DNA from: Sutterella sp.
GTDB lineage: Bacteria > Pseudomonadota > Gammaproteobacteria > Burkholderiales > Burkholderiaceae_F
NCBI GenBank assembly: GCA_020025955.1
Contig: JAHHRF010000032.1
Coordinates: 1-20,905 of the forward strand
Length of the DNA: 20,905 bases
Reading direction: 5' to 3'
Position 1 is the first letter of the stretch. Each line of letters opens with the position of its first letter. This document shows positions 14,725 through 20,905 of the stretch, piece after piece. The translations under genes and the position numbers were made by a program. The notes under the pieces were generated by a model. That model had not been told where the DNA came from, did not search any database, and saw nothing but the letters and a program-made list of their open reading frames with translations.

Positions 14725-15408
14725 ATGTTGAAGCACCATCGTCCCCTCCTTATTGCCGACCCCGATGAGGAATACACAACCTTCATGGCGGATGTCCTTC
14801 GTCTCGAGGGCTACGCCCCCAAGGCAATCTACCGTTTGTCGGAAGTGAAAAAGACCATCGAGCAGCAGGAGTTTGAACTCTTAATCCTGACGGTAGATTT
14901 AACCTATCCCTCAGTGAAAACGCTCTGTGAAACGTTGAAGGAAAAGCCGACCCTACCCGTGCTCTTTCAATACACGGGCACGGAGCCCCCGCAAGGGCTC
15001 GAGTCGGAACACTTCACGTGTGAGGCTAAAGCCCCCAGCGCCAAACAATTACTGGGCCGCATTGAGCGCCTCTTTTCCGAGCAAGATCCCTTGCGCGCCC
15101 GCAATCAGTCGCCCCTAACCGTGGGCCCCTTAGTGATTGAGCGCGAGCGCCCGGAAATCATTTTGAATAACACGCGTATTCATCTGACGGGATCCGAGCA
15201 CGCCCTCATTGAACTCTTAGCGCACCACGTCAACCAGCCCGTGAAAAAGGACGACCTCTACCAAAAGGCCTTGGGGCGCAATCGTCAGCCCTATGACCGC
15301 GCGGTGGACGTGCACATCTCGGCGATTCGCGCCAAATTAAAAGGGCAAGAGCGCATCCAAATCAAAAGCGTGCGTGGGGTGGGCTATAAACTCACGTGCG
15401 ACCAGTAA
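14725..15408 (+). CDS. OmpR/PhoB-class response regulator with an atypical receiver domain
   Basis: The protein (227 residues) pairs an N-terminal receiver-like domain (about 7-122) with a C-terminal winged-helix DNA-binding domain (about 130-227). The latter is clear: HLTGSEHALIELL, then AVDVHISAIRAKL and the closing SVRGVGYKL. The receiver is less regular. The acidic pocket reads ADPDEE (Asp12, Asp14); the phospho-acceptor region reads LLILTVDLTYP, with Asp58 as the likely acceptor but spaced two residues further than usual; a conserved-type Lys appears in EAKAPSAKQLLGRI. ATG 14725 is used; a GTG at 14686 would add 13 residues unlike any receiver start. No ribosome-binding site is clear. 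No sensor kinase is adjacent. Divergence from macAB suggests it controls that pump. Confidence 0.85.
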   Translation: MLKHHRPLLIADPDEEYTTFMADVLRLEGYAPKAIYRLSEVKKTIEQQEFELLILTVDLTYPSVKTLCETLKEKPTLPVLFQYTGTEPPQGLESEHFTCEAKAPSAKQLLGRIERLFSEQDPLRARNQSPLTVGPLVIERERPEIILNNTRIHLTGSEHALIELLAHHVNQPVKKDDLYQKALGRNRQPYDRAVDVHISAIRAKLKGQERIQIKSVRGVGYKLTCDQ

Positions 15409-15422
15409 GCAACAAAACAAAA

Positions 15423-15462
15423 GAGGCCTGCAGAACACATTCTCTGCAGGCCTCAATTTTTT
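15423..15462 (+). terminator. Rho-independent terminator of the response regulator
   Basis: A perfect 12-base stem (GAGGCCTGCAGA at 15423-15434, TCTGCAGGCCTC at 15443-15454) with an eight-base loop is followed by AATTTTTT. It begins 14 bases after the stop codon. One of the strongest terminators in the window. Confidence 0.95.
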
Positions 15463-15580
15463 AAGTGTGCGCCATTTTAAAGAAAAAAGCTAGCCTTTTA
15501 AGGGAGTTAGGCGACCTACATCAAGGGAGGCGGGGATTTTGAGAGGGAAAAAGTCGGTTGGGCGCACAATCGGGAAAAGG

Positions 15581-15611
15581 CCGTGCGTGACGTCACGGGC
15601 ACCATGCACGG
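15581..15611 (+). promoter_or_regulatory. Structured leader element before the EF-G-like gene
   Basis: Outer arms CCGTGC (15581-15586) and GCACGG (15606-15611) enclose a 12-base perfect palindrome CGTGACGTCACG (15586-15597). The element lies about 32 bases before the EF-G-like ATG. It could be an operator on DNA or a hairpin in the mRNA leader. The rest of the 235-base gap shows the upstream terminator and purine-rich sequence only. Confidence 0.4.
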
Positions 15612-15651
15612 ACCCAATGTGACCATTTTGGAGGAATCCGACCATGAGTAA
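15604..15651 (+). CDS. Possible 15-codon leader peptide overlapping the EF-G-like start
   Basis: An ATG at 15604 opens a 15-codon frame (MHGPNVTILEESDHE) ending in TAA at 15649-15651. It overlaps the first eight bases of the EF-G-like gene in another frame, and its start sits in the hairpin described at 15581-15611. No strong ribosome-binding site precedes it. It may be chance; the placement would suit translational coupling. Confidence 0.2.
   Translation: MHGPNVTILEESDHE
15630..15635 (+). promoter_or_regulatory. Shine-Dalgarno of the EF-G-like gene
   Basis: GGAGGA, eight bases before the ATG at 15644. It is among the best ribosome-binding sites in the window and fixes the start. Confidence 0.75.
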
Positions 15652-17695
15652 CTACACGACTGAAAACCTTCGTACTGTAGCGTTAGTAGGGCACGGCTCT
15701 TGTGGCAAGACCAGCCTGATTGAAGCGATGCTCTATCGCGCAGGGATGGTGCCGGAACTCGGGAACGTTGAGCGTGGCAACACGATGTGCGACAACGATC
15801 CGATGGAAAAAGAGGTCCAACACTCCATCCGTTTAGCCGTGGCCCATATTGATACGGCCTTGCCCGACTTAACCCCCATTCGCATTCACGTCTTGGATAC
15901 CCCGGGCTACCCCGATTACTTTGGTCAGGACCTCTCGGCGCTTGACGCCGTGAAGTCGGTGGCGGCTGTGATTGATGCCGCCAAAGGCGTGGAAACGCTC
16001 ACGCGACGCATGATGGATGTGGCCTTAGAGCGTGGGCTCTGCCGCATGATCGTGATTAACAAATTTGAAGACCCCAATGTGGACTTGGAAGCGCTCTTAG
16101 AAGAACTTCGTGCCACGTGGGGCGATGGGGTTTTGCCCATCAACCTCCCCTCGTCCGATCGCTCCTTTGTGATTGACTGCTTTGATAAGGAAGATGGCGA
16201 CCCCGCCTTCTCGAGCGTGGAAGACGTGCACCGTGCCTTCGTAGAAAAGATTGTGGAAGAAGACGACGAGACGCTGGAACGCTACCTCGAAGAAGGGAGT
16301 GTGGACCCGCGTACGCTTCACCCCTTGATCACGAAGGCCTTGCGTGAAGGGCATGTGATCCCGGTCTGCTTTGTGTCGGCCAAGAACTTAATCGGGATTC
16401 GTGACTTCATGAAGGTGATCATCCGTCACTTGCCCGCTCCCAATGAAGCCAATGACGCCCTCTTCTTGGACGCTAATGGCGAGCCCTACAAGACCGTCCC
16501 CGATAAGGATCTCCCGCTGGTGGCGCAGGTCTTTAAGGTCGTCAACGACCCCTACATCGGGAAAATTGGGATCTTCCGTGTGCACCAAGGGATGATCACG
16601 AAAGACACGACCGTGTACGTGGACGACAACCGTAAGGGCAATAAGAACTTGCATCCGTTGCTCTTACAAGGGAAAAACGCCACGGAAACCGATCGCCTCT
16701 GCCCGGGTGACATCGGCGCCTTAGCCAAGATTGATGAACTCCACTACGGCTCCGTACTCCACTCTGACCCGGCGCTCTCTGGGATTCACATGCGCCCCAT
16801 CGTCTTCCCGAAACCGATGTTTGGGTTGGCAGTACGTCCGAAACGCCGCGGTGACGAAGCCCGTATGGGTGAAGTGCTCAATAAGATGTTGGCCGAAGAC
16901 CCCACCATGAGCGTGGAACACGACCCCGTCTTAAACGAAACCGTGATTCGTGGGTTAACGGATATGCACGTGCGCTCGATTCTGGATCGCATGAAGGTGA
17001 ACTTCAACCTCGAAGTCGACACCAGCACGCCGAGCATTCCGTACCGTGAAACGATTGGGGCTATGGCAGAAGGTCACGCTCGCCACAAGAAGCAAACCGG
17101 GGGCGCTGGCCAATTCGGTGAAGTCTACTTGCGTGTTGAACCGCTTCCGCGCGGTCAAGGGTTTGAATTCGTCGACCAGGTTAAGGGCGGCGTGATTCCC
17201 TTTAACTTAATCCCGGCCGTGGAAAAGGGTGTGCGCGAAGTCTTAGGGACGGGGTTTGTCGCTGGCTACCCCATCCAAGACGTCCGTGTGATCGTCTATG
17301 ACGGTAAGCACCACCCCGTCGACTCCAAGGAAGTCGCCTTCGTGTCGGCAGGGCGTAAAGCCTTTATGGATGCCCTCCAAAAGGCCCAACCCCAGGTGTT
17401 GGAACCCATCGTCAAGGTCGACATTGAAGCGCCTGACCAGTACTTTGGGGACATCGCAGGGGACCTCTCCAGCCGTCGCGGTCAAGTGACGGGCACGGAA
17501 AGTCTGCCTGGCAACATCATGCAGATTACGGGGACGGTGCCCTTAGCGGAATTGGATAACTACGCCACGCGCTTACATGCGATGACGGCAGGGACGGGTA
17601 GCTGGTCCATGGAATTGGATAGCTACCAGCCGGTGCCTCAAGCCAAGCAGGCTGAGCTTGCTCAGAAATATGTCCGTCATGAAGACGAAGACTAA
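15644..17695 (+). CDS. fusA2: Elongation factor G-like translational GTPase
   Basis: This 683-residue protein has the five-domain EF-G layout but diverged GTPase motifs. G1 is GHGSCGKTS (16-24) instead of the canonical AHVDAGKTT. Switch II is DTPGYPDY (85-92) with Tyr in place of the catalytic His. The guanine-specifying NKxD motif reads NKFE (139-142), followed by Asp143. G5 is recognisable as SAKNLIGI. Domain IV keeps GGAGQFGEV and DGKHHPVDSKEVAF, and domain V keeps RRGQVTG and YATRLHAMT. It is therefore an EF-G-like paralogue rather than the main translocase, which would normally lie in the str operon with rpsL, rpsG and tuf; none of those is here. Its function may be in ribosome recycling or stress translation; this is not established. 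It stands alone, with its own leader and downstream hairpins. Confidence 0.85.
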   Translation: MSNYTTENLRTVALVGHGSCGKTSLIEAMLYRAGMVPELGNVERGNTMCDNDPMEKEVQHSIRLAVAHIDTALPDLTPIRIHVLDTPGYPDYFGQDLSALDAVKSVAAVIDAAKGVETLTRRMMDVALERGLCRMIVINKFEDPNVDLEALLEELRATWGDGVLPINLPSSDRSFVIDCFDKEDGDPAFSSVEDVHRAFVEKIVEEDDETLERYLEEGSVDPRTLHPLITKALREGHVIPVCFVSAKNLIGIRDFMKVIIRHLPAPNEANDALFLDANGEPYKTVPDKDLPLVAQVFKVVNDPYIGKIGIFRVHQGMITKDTTVYVDDNRKGNKNLHPLLLQGKNATETDRLCPGDIGALAKIDELHYGSVLHSDPALSGIHMRPIVFPKPMFGLAVRPKRRGDEARMGEVLNKMLAEDPTMSVEHDPVLNETVIRGLTDMHVRSILDRMKVNFNLEVDTSTPSIPYRETIGAMAEGHARHKKQTGGAGQFGEVYLRVEPLPRGQGFEFVDQVKGGVIPFNLIPAVEKGVREVLGTGFVAGYPIQDVRVIVYDGKHHPVDSKEVAFVSAGRKAFMDALQKAQPQVLEPIVKVDIEAPDQYFGDIAGDLSSRRGQVTGTESLPGNIMQITGTVPLAELDNYATRLHAMTAGTGSWSMELDSYQPVPQAKQAELAQKYVRHEDED

Positions 17696-17718
17696 TTAAC
17701 TGGTTCTTTTTTCCGTGA

Positions 17719-17740
17719 CGACAGCTGGTTGCCGCTGTCG
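17719..17740 (+). repeat. Small hairpin after the EF-G-like gene
   Basis: CGACAGC (17719-17725) and GCTGTCG (17734-17740) form a perfect seven-base stem with an eight-base loop. It has no T-run after it, so alone it is not a terminator, but it may protect the 3' end. Confidence 0.45.
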
Positions 17741-17743
17741 ACC

Positions 17744-17792
17744 TGGCGGACCCGATGTGAACTCCTCCAACGCACCGGGTCCGCCACTTTTC
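17744..17792 (+). terminator. Probable terminator of the EF-G-like gene
   Basis: TGGCGGACCCG (17744-17754) and CGGGTCCGCCA (17776-17786) form a perfect 11-base GC-rich stem with a 21-base loop, followed by CTTTTC. The T-run is short, so termination may be incomplete. Confidence 0.7.
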
Positions 17793-17815
17793 ATGCGTCA
17801 CCCCCGTCTTCGTCC

Positions 17816-17821
17816 TATAAT
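17816..17821 (+). promoter_or_regulatory. Candidate -10 element for fmdB-DUF502
   Basis: A perfect TATAAT lies 39 bases before the fmdB ATG, just after a terminator. No good -35 hexamer stands 16-18 bases upstream, so the promoter is only tentative. Confidence 0.35.
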
Positions 17822-17860
17822 TCTTGCTCTTGAAAGACCCTTTTCTTTGATAACAACAAA

Positions 17861-18085
17861 ATGCCCATTTACGCTTACAAGTGCTCGAATTGCGGTTTCG
17901 CGAAAGATGTTCTCCAGAAGATGAGTGACGCCCCCATGAAGACCTGCCCCGAGTGCGGTCAGGACACGATGGTGAAAGAACTCTCGGCCCCTGGCTTTGA
18001 ATTGAAAGGCTCGGGCTGGGCAGCCACCGACTTCCAGGGTGGTAAGACGGCACGCGCCGCCTCGCACAAGAAACCGGGCGCTTAA
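17861..18085 (+). CDS. FmdB-family zinc ribbon protein
   Basis: This 74-residue protein begins MPIYAYKCSNCG, the standard opening of the FmdB family, and holds two CxxC knuckles: CSNC at 8-11 and CPEC at about 29-32. They are expected to bind one zinc ion. The rest is a Gly/Ser/Lys-rich, probably unstructured tail (about 48-74). FmdB was named for a putative regulator of formamidase genes, but the general role of these small proteins is unknown, and nothing here points to amide metabolism. The gene is 18 bases upstream of a DUF502 gene in the same direction, a pairing I recall from many betaproteobacteria ahead of aspS. The ATG has only a weak ribosome-binding site. Confidence 0.9.
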   Translation: MPIYAYKCSNCGFAKDVLQKMSDAPMKTCPECGQDTMVKELSAPGFELKGSGWAATDFQGGKTARAASHKKPGA

Positions 18086-18103
18086 CGCCTGAAGGGGTGA
18101 ATC

Positions 18104-18733
18104 ATGCTTCGCAAGTACTTTACGGCGGGGCTCCTACTGTGGCTCCCGCTGGGGATCACACTGTGGCTCTTGGAATCTTTGATTCACTGGAGTGACGTGA
18201 TTCTCACGTTTATTCCCGTGAAATATCACCCCGAAACCCTTTTTGGCCACAGCATCCCTGGGTTTGGGCTCATCGTTGGCGCCTTGATGATTGTGCTCAC
18301 GGGGCTCTTTGTCACGAACTTTCTCGGTCGTCGACTGGTCGCCCTCTGGGAAGACATCCTCAACCACATCCCCGTATTGCGCTCGGTCTACCAGGGTGTC
18401 AAACAAATCGCGGGGACGATTTTAAGTTCCGACTCCAATTCCTTTAAAGAAGTGGTCTTGGTGGAATTTCCCCAGCCCGGTCAATGGACCTTTGCCTTTG
18501 TGGTGGCCTCGCCCGATGAGAGCGTTAAAGCCGCCCTCGACGAGGACGACCTCTTAACCCTTTTTATTCCCACCGCCCCCAATCCCACCTCGGGGTTTGT
18601 GGTGATGATGAATAAGAACCGGATTAAGTACGTGGACGTCACCGTGGAGCAAGCCCTCAAATACCACTTGTCCCTCGGGGTGATGGCGCCTAAAGGCGAA
18701 AATCCCGACGCCCCTGCCAACACGGCACGTTAA
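18104..18733 (+). CDS. DUF502 family inner-membrane protein
   Basis: This 209-residue protein has two predicted membrane helices, at about 5-27 and 51-74, then a soluble domain. The opening LRKYFTAGLLLWLPLGITLWL, followed by IPGFGLIVG, LTGLFVTNFLGRRL, and IPVLRSVYQGVKQ are typical of DUF502, a widespread family of unknown function. AAGGGGTGA just before the ATG is a good ribosome-binding site. The stop codon lies inside a 14-base inverted repeat (GTTAAT-TC-ATTAAC, 18729-18742). It is co-directional with fmdB. In many relatives the next gene is aspS; here it is a restriction-modification cassette. Confidence 0.9.
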   Translation: MLRKYFTAGLLLWLPLGITLWLLESLIHWSDVILTFIPVKYHPETLFGHSIPGFGLIVGALMIVLTGLFVTNFLGRRLVALWEDILNHIPVLRSVYQGVKQIAGTILSSDSNSFKEVVLVEFPQPGQWTFAFVVASPDESVKAALDEDDLLTLFIPTAPNPTSGFVVMMNKNRIKYVDVTVEQALKYHLSLGVMAPKGENPDAPANTAR

Positions 18734-18803
18734 TTCATTAACGTTTGTTAGATATCGCTTGAAGTCGTCCTTTCTCAAGCACCCCTTGGTAGAATAGAAA
18801 AGT

Positions 18804-18834
18804 GCCCGATTCAATAGTGGATCGGGCCTTTGTC
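18804..18834 (+). terminator. Terminator after DUF502, upstream of the methyltransferase
   Basis: GCCCGAT (18804-18810) and ATCGGGC (18821-18827) form a perfect seven-base stem with a ten-base loop, preceded by AGAAAAGT and followed by CTTTGT. It would close the fmdB-DUF502 transcript and makes a GTG start at 18802 for the methyltransferase unlikely. Confidence 0.65.
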
Positions 18835-18855
18835 ATCACGATTACATTACACATT

Positions 18856-19800
18856 ATGAAAAAAGAAACTTCGGCTACAAATACGTATCGCGTGGTTTCC
18901 CTTTTTTGTGGAGCTGGGGGCTTGGACCTCGGCTTTGAACAGGCTGGGTTTACTACGATCTGGGCCAACGACATCAACAAAGATGCGTGCGCCACTCACC
19001 AAAAATGGTCTAACGCAGAAGTCGTTTGCCAAGACATCAAAACGATTGACGTCAATACCTTACCTGACTGTGATGTCGTGGTCGGTGGGTTCCCGTGTCA
19101 GGGCTTCAGCCTCGCCGGTCCACGCAAAATCGATGACCAACGAAATATTTTGTACAAGTTCTTCGTGAACGTTGTCGAAGCCAAGCAACCCAAAGCCTTT
19201 GTGGCAGAAAACGTCAAGGGCATCTTAACGCTCGGCGGTGGTGAAATTATCAAAGCCATCATTTCCGACTTCGCAGATCGTGGCTACAAAGTGACCGCTA
19301 AGCTTTTAAATGCTTCGGACTATGGCGTCCCCCAGGACCGTTTCCGCGTCATCTTAGTGGGCATTCGTAACGACTTGGATAAAGACTGGTCCTATCCTGA
19401 ACCGTTAGAGCACAAGGTTACGCTTCAGGAAGCCATTGGCTCCATGCCGGCGCCTCGTCCCGAAGACATTTGTGATGCGCCCTATTCGTCTCGCTTTATG
19501 AGTCGTAACCGCCGTCGCAACTGGGACGAGCAATCCTTTACGATCCCAGCCATGGCCAAACAGTGCCCCTTACATCCCTCGTCGCCCGCGATGGAAAAGC
19601 AAGCACCTGACGTCTGGACCTTTGGCAAAGGGAGCACTCGTCGCTTAAGTTGGCGAGAAGCTGCGGCCATCCAAACGTTCCCCAAGGATTTGGAATTCCA
19701 AGGGAATTTGACCAGCATTTACCAACAAATTGGCAATGCCGTCCCCGTCAAACTGGCGCAAGCGGTTGCCGAGCAATTAAAGAAGGTTTTATCTAGCTAA
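18856..19800 (+). CDS. Type II DNA (cytosine-5) methyltransferase, HaeIII-like (predicted GGCC)
   Basis: This 314-residue enzyme methylates cytosine in the host's restriction sites using S-adenosylmethionine. Motif I is VSLFCGAGGLDLGF at 14-27; motif IV holds the catalytic Cys81 in GFPCQGFS; motif VI is ENV at 118-120; motif VIII is QDRFR at 160-164; motif IX is RRLSWREAAAIQTFP; motif X is IGNAVPVKLA. The stretch FMSRNRRRNWDEQSF, followed by a QCPLHP segment, matches what I recall of M.HaeIII in the region ahead of motif IX, hence the predicted GGCC target. ATG 18856 is used because the longer GTG start (18802) lies across a terminator hairpin. No ribosome-binding site is visible. The stop overlaps the endonuclease start by one base. 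Confidence 0.93.
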   Translation: MKKETSATNTYRVVSLFCGAGGLDLGFEQAGFTTIWANDINKDACATHQKWSNAEVVCQDIKTIDVNTLPDCDVVVGGFPCQGFSLAGPRKIDDQRNILYKFFVNVVEAKQPKAFVAENVKGILTLGGGEIIKAIISDFADRGYKVTAKLLNASDYGVPQDRFRVILVGIRNDLDKDWSYPEPLEHKVTLQEAIGSMPAPRPEDICDAPYSSRFMSRNRRRNWDEQSFTIPAMAKQCPLHPSSPAMEKQAPDVWTFGKGSTRRLSWREAAAIQTFPKDLEFQGNLTSIYQQIGNAVPVKLAQAVAEQLKKVLSS

Positions 19801-20789
19801 TGGCTTCTCAGGTCGAAAACGGTAAAAGCTTTGAGTATGCGTGCGCCAAGATGCTCATGGAAATGTGCCAGGCGCGCGGGGTAAGAATTCATGCCACCGA
19901 ATCCCCTAGCTGGTTTACAGCTAAGGGGTGCTATGACAACCTCGACGAGGTAACCCAAGAAAAATACGACGAAGCGGCAAGGGTCGCATTGGAATACATT
20001 TTCAATTGCGAACCCAACCTAAACGACCAAGATGATCCCAAGCCATTATGGGTAAGCATTCAATCCGACGACAAGGGTACCAAAGGCGACGTACGTGACG
20101 TTATCGCCTCACGTAGAGCTGCTGGTGCCCTTGAGGATTCCTGGGCGGTTGGCATTTCCTGCAAGCACAACCATGACGCCCTCAAACACCCTCGAATCAA
20201 CTTCCAGCCCCCGGCTAAAGACATTTTCGAATCAAGCTGGGCGCCCTCGTACAAGGTTGACCCCGCGTATATCAACGCTTGCCACGAGGCGGCTAGGCTT
20301 TGTGAATCAGGGATCGCGGAAGACAAAGCGTGGCGCCATTTCTTTAGCCCTGAGGAATTGCACGCTCACATCTATAAGCCCATCAATGACGGCTTAATGA
20401 AAAGCATTGATCAGTACAAAAACGATCCCGTTTTCGTCCAAGAGTTTTTCAAGTATTGTCTGGGGTTAGAGGACTTTTACAAAGTCATGATGCATGAAGC
20501 CAAAGGCTTTACTAAAGTGACGGTTTTCAACTTTTTGAAAACACTGGGGAAGCCCTCAAAGAACATTAAAAAAGGCCGCTTTAAACTCGCCCCGCTTAAG
20601 ATCCCGCAGCAAATCATTAGTGTTGCCCTACAAAAAGATTCGACGTTCCACGTCAATTTTGATGAGGGCTGGGCATTTTCATTCCGACTTCACTCGGCAG
20701 ATACCACCATGAAGTACAGCGGTCTGAAGTATGACGTTCGATTGTTGGGTGTTCCCCTGGACTCCCATAACTTGATCTTTCCTTGGTAA
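19800..20789 (+). CDS. Type II restriction endonuclease, HaeIII family (predicted GGCC)
   Basis: This 329-residue protein resembles R.HaeIII as I recall it. The central block KGTKGDVRDV (92-101) supplies the probable metal-binding Asp97, and the following VGISCKHNHDALKH (117-130) supplies Lys122 in an (S)xK form of the PD-(D/E)xK nuclease core. Later shared features are LEDFYKVM near 220 and GWAFSFRLHSADTT near 290. The ATG overlaps the methyltransferase stop as TAATG, so translation is probably coupled and methylation would precede cutting. GC content dips to about 38% in 20401-20520, below neighbouring genes, which suggests acquisition from elsewhere. The frame is intact to a normal length, so the enzyme is probably active. 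Confidence 0.88.
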   Translation: MASQVENGKSFEYACAKMLMEMCQARGVRIHATESPSWFTAKGCYDNLDEVTQEKYDEAARVALEYIFNCEPNLNDQDDPKPLWVSIQSDDKGTKGDVRDVIASRRAAGALEDSWAVGISCKHNHDALKHPRINFQPPAKDIFESSWAPSYKVDPAYINACHEAARLCESGIAEDKAWRHFFSPEELHAHIYKPINDGLMKSIDQYKNDPVFVQEFFKYCLGLEDFYKVMMHEAKGFTKVTVFNFLKTLGKPSKNIKKGRFKLAPLKIPQQIISVALQKDSTFHVNFDEGWAFSFRLHSADTTMKYSGLKYDVRLLGVPLDSHNLIFPW

Positions 20790-20810
20790 AGGAATTGAAC
20801 GCCCTCAACA

Positions 20811-20844
20811 AAAACCCCCTTAGGTCGAAACCGAAGGGGGTTTT
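20811..20844. terminator. Terminator closing the restriction-modification cassette
   Basis: AAAACCCCCTT (20811-20821) and AAGGGGGTTTT (20834-20844) form a perfect 11-base stem; inside, GGT and ACC pair around a CGAA tetraloop. It lies 21 bases after the endonuclease stop. The symmetric A/T tails allow action on both strands. Confidence 0.88.
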
Positions 20845-20879
20845 AGTGTCCCTAAACTACGGGTTACCTGCTCTATAAG

Positions 20880-20897
20880 ATCCCGAGTTTGCGGGAT
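20880..20897. repeat. Short inverted repeat near the window end
   Basis: ATCCCG (20880-20885) and CGGGAT (20892-20897) with a six-base loop. No T-run follows. The last 60 bases show no gene start; they may be the leader of the next gene. Confidence 0.35.
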
Positions 20898-20905
20898 ACC
20901 GACTC

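Noticed and set aside
15588..15595. TGACGTCA palindrome as a CRE-like activator site
   Set aside because: That site belongs to eukaryotic bZIP factors; in a bacterial leader the larger inverted repeat is the meaningful structure.
17526..18053. 175-codon frame on the minus strand spanning the EF-G/fmdB gap
   Set aside because: It crosses the ends of two clear genes and the terminator hairpins, and its translation is low-complexity without family features.
18729..18742. GTTAAT-TC-ATTAAC at the DUF502 stop as an insertion-site repeat
   Set aside because: No matching copy is visible at the right end of the restriction-modification cassette (20790-20905), so it cannot be called a target-site duplication.
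18802..18855. GTG start giving the methyltransferase 18 more residues
   Set aside because: The extension is encoded by a terminator-like hairpin, and motif I is already near the N-terminus from the ATG at 18856.

Overview
The window is a compact, gene-dense stretch of a Gram-negative chromosome. The gene content suggests a betaproteobacterium of the order Burkholderiales: ApaH with the GDLQGC motif, a uvrA-MFS-ssb block, and a FmdB-DUF502 pair. A gut-type family such as Sutterellaceae is possible, but that is a guess from gene style and moderate GC (about 57-58% in two 60-base blocks of ordinary genes I counted). Nearly all of the sequence is coding, and no gene-free stretch exceeds 300 bases. 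I saw no tRNA, rRNA, CRISPR array or insertion sequence.

Left part (1-6603). A 3'-truncated galU on the minus strand diverges from apaH. ApaH converges stop-to-stop on a minus-strand pair, ruvX followed by a PlsC-type acyltransferase. A plus-strand run then reads yeaK (trans-editing of mischarged tRNA), two tandem DUF2721 membrane proteins whose reading frames overlap by 4 bases, and galE. A two-way terminator separates galE from rmlD, which lies downstream of uvrA on the minus strand.

Middle part (6606-15408). uvrA diverges from a YajR-like MFS transporter followed by ssb. A two-way terminator after ssb also closes a minus-strand tripartite-efflux-type operon: MacA-like adaptor, MacB-like ATPase and MacB-like permease as three separate genes. 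The operon diverges from an OmpR/PhoB-class regulator with an unusual receiver domain and no kinase beside it, so this regulator is the obvious candidate controller.

Right part (15409-20905). A stand-alone EF-G-like GTPase has altered G-motifs (DTPGY, NKFE) and an unusual structured leader. It is followed by a FmdB zinc-ribbon protein and a DUF502 membrane protein. Directly after DUF502, bracketed by two rho-independent terminators, is a two-gene type II restriction-modification system of the HaeIII family (cytosine-5 methyltransferase, then endonuclease, 1-base overlap), predicted to act at GGCC. In many relatives DUF502 is followed by aspS, so the cassette probably entered at that junction.

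The items most worth a second look are the restriction-modification cassette and its placement, the EF-G-like protein with its leader, the orphan regulator next to macAB, and the paired DUF2721 genes. I did not find a clearly new multi-gene system. Family assignments rest on recalled family motifs, not on a search.
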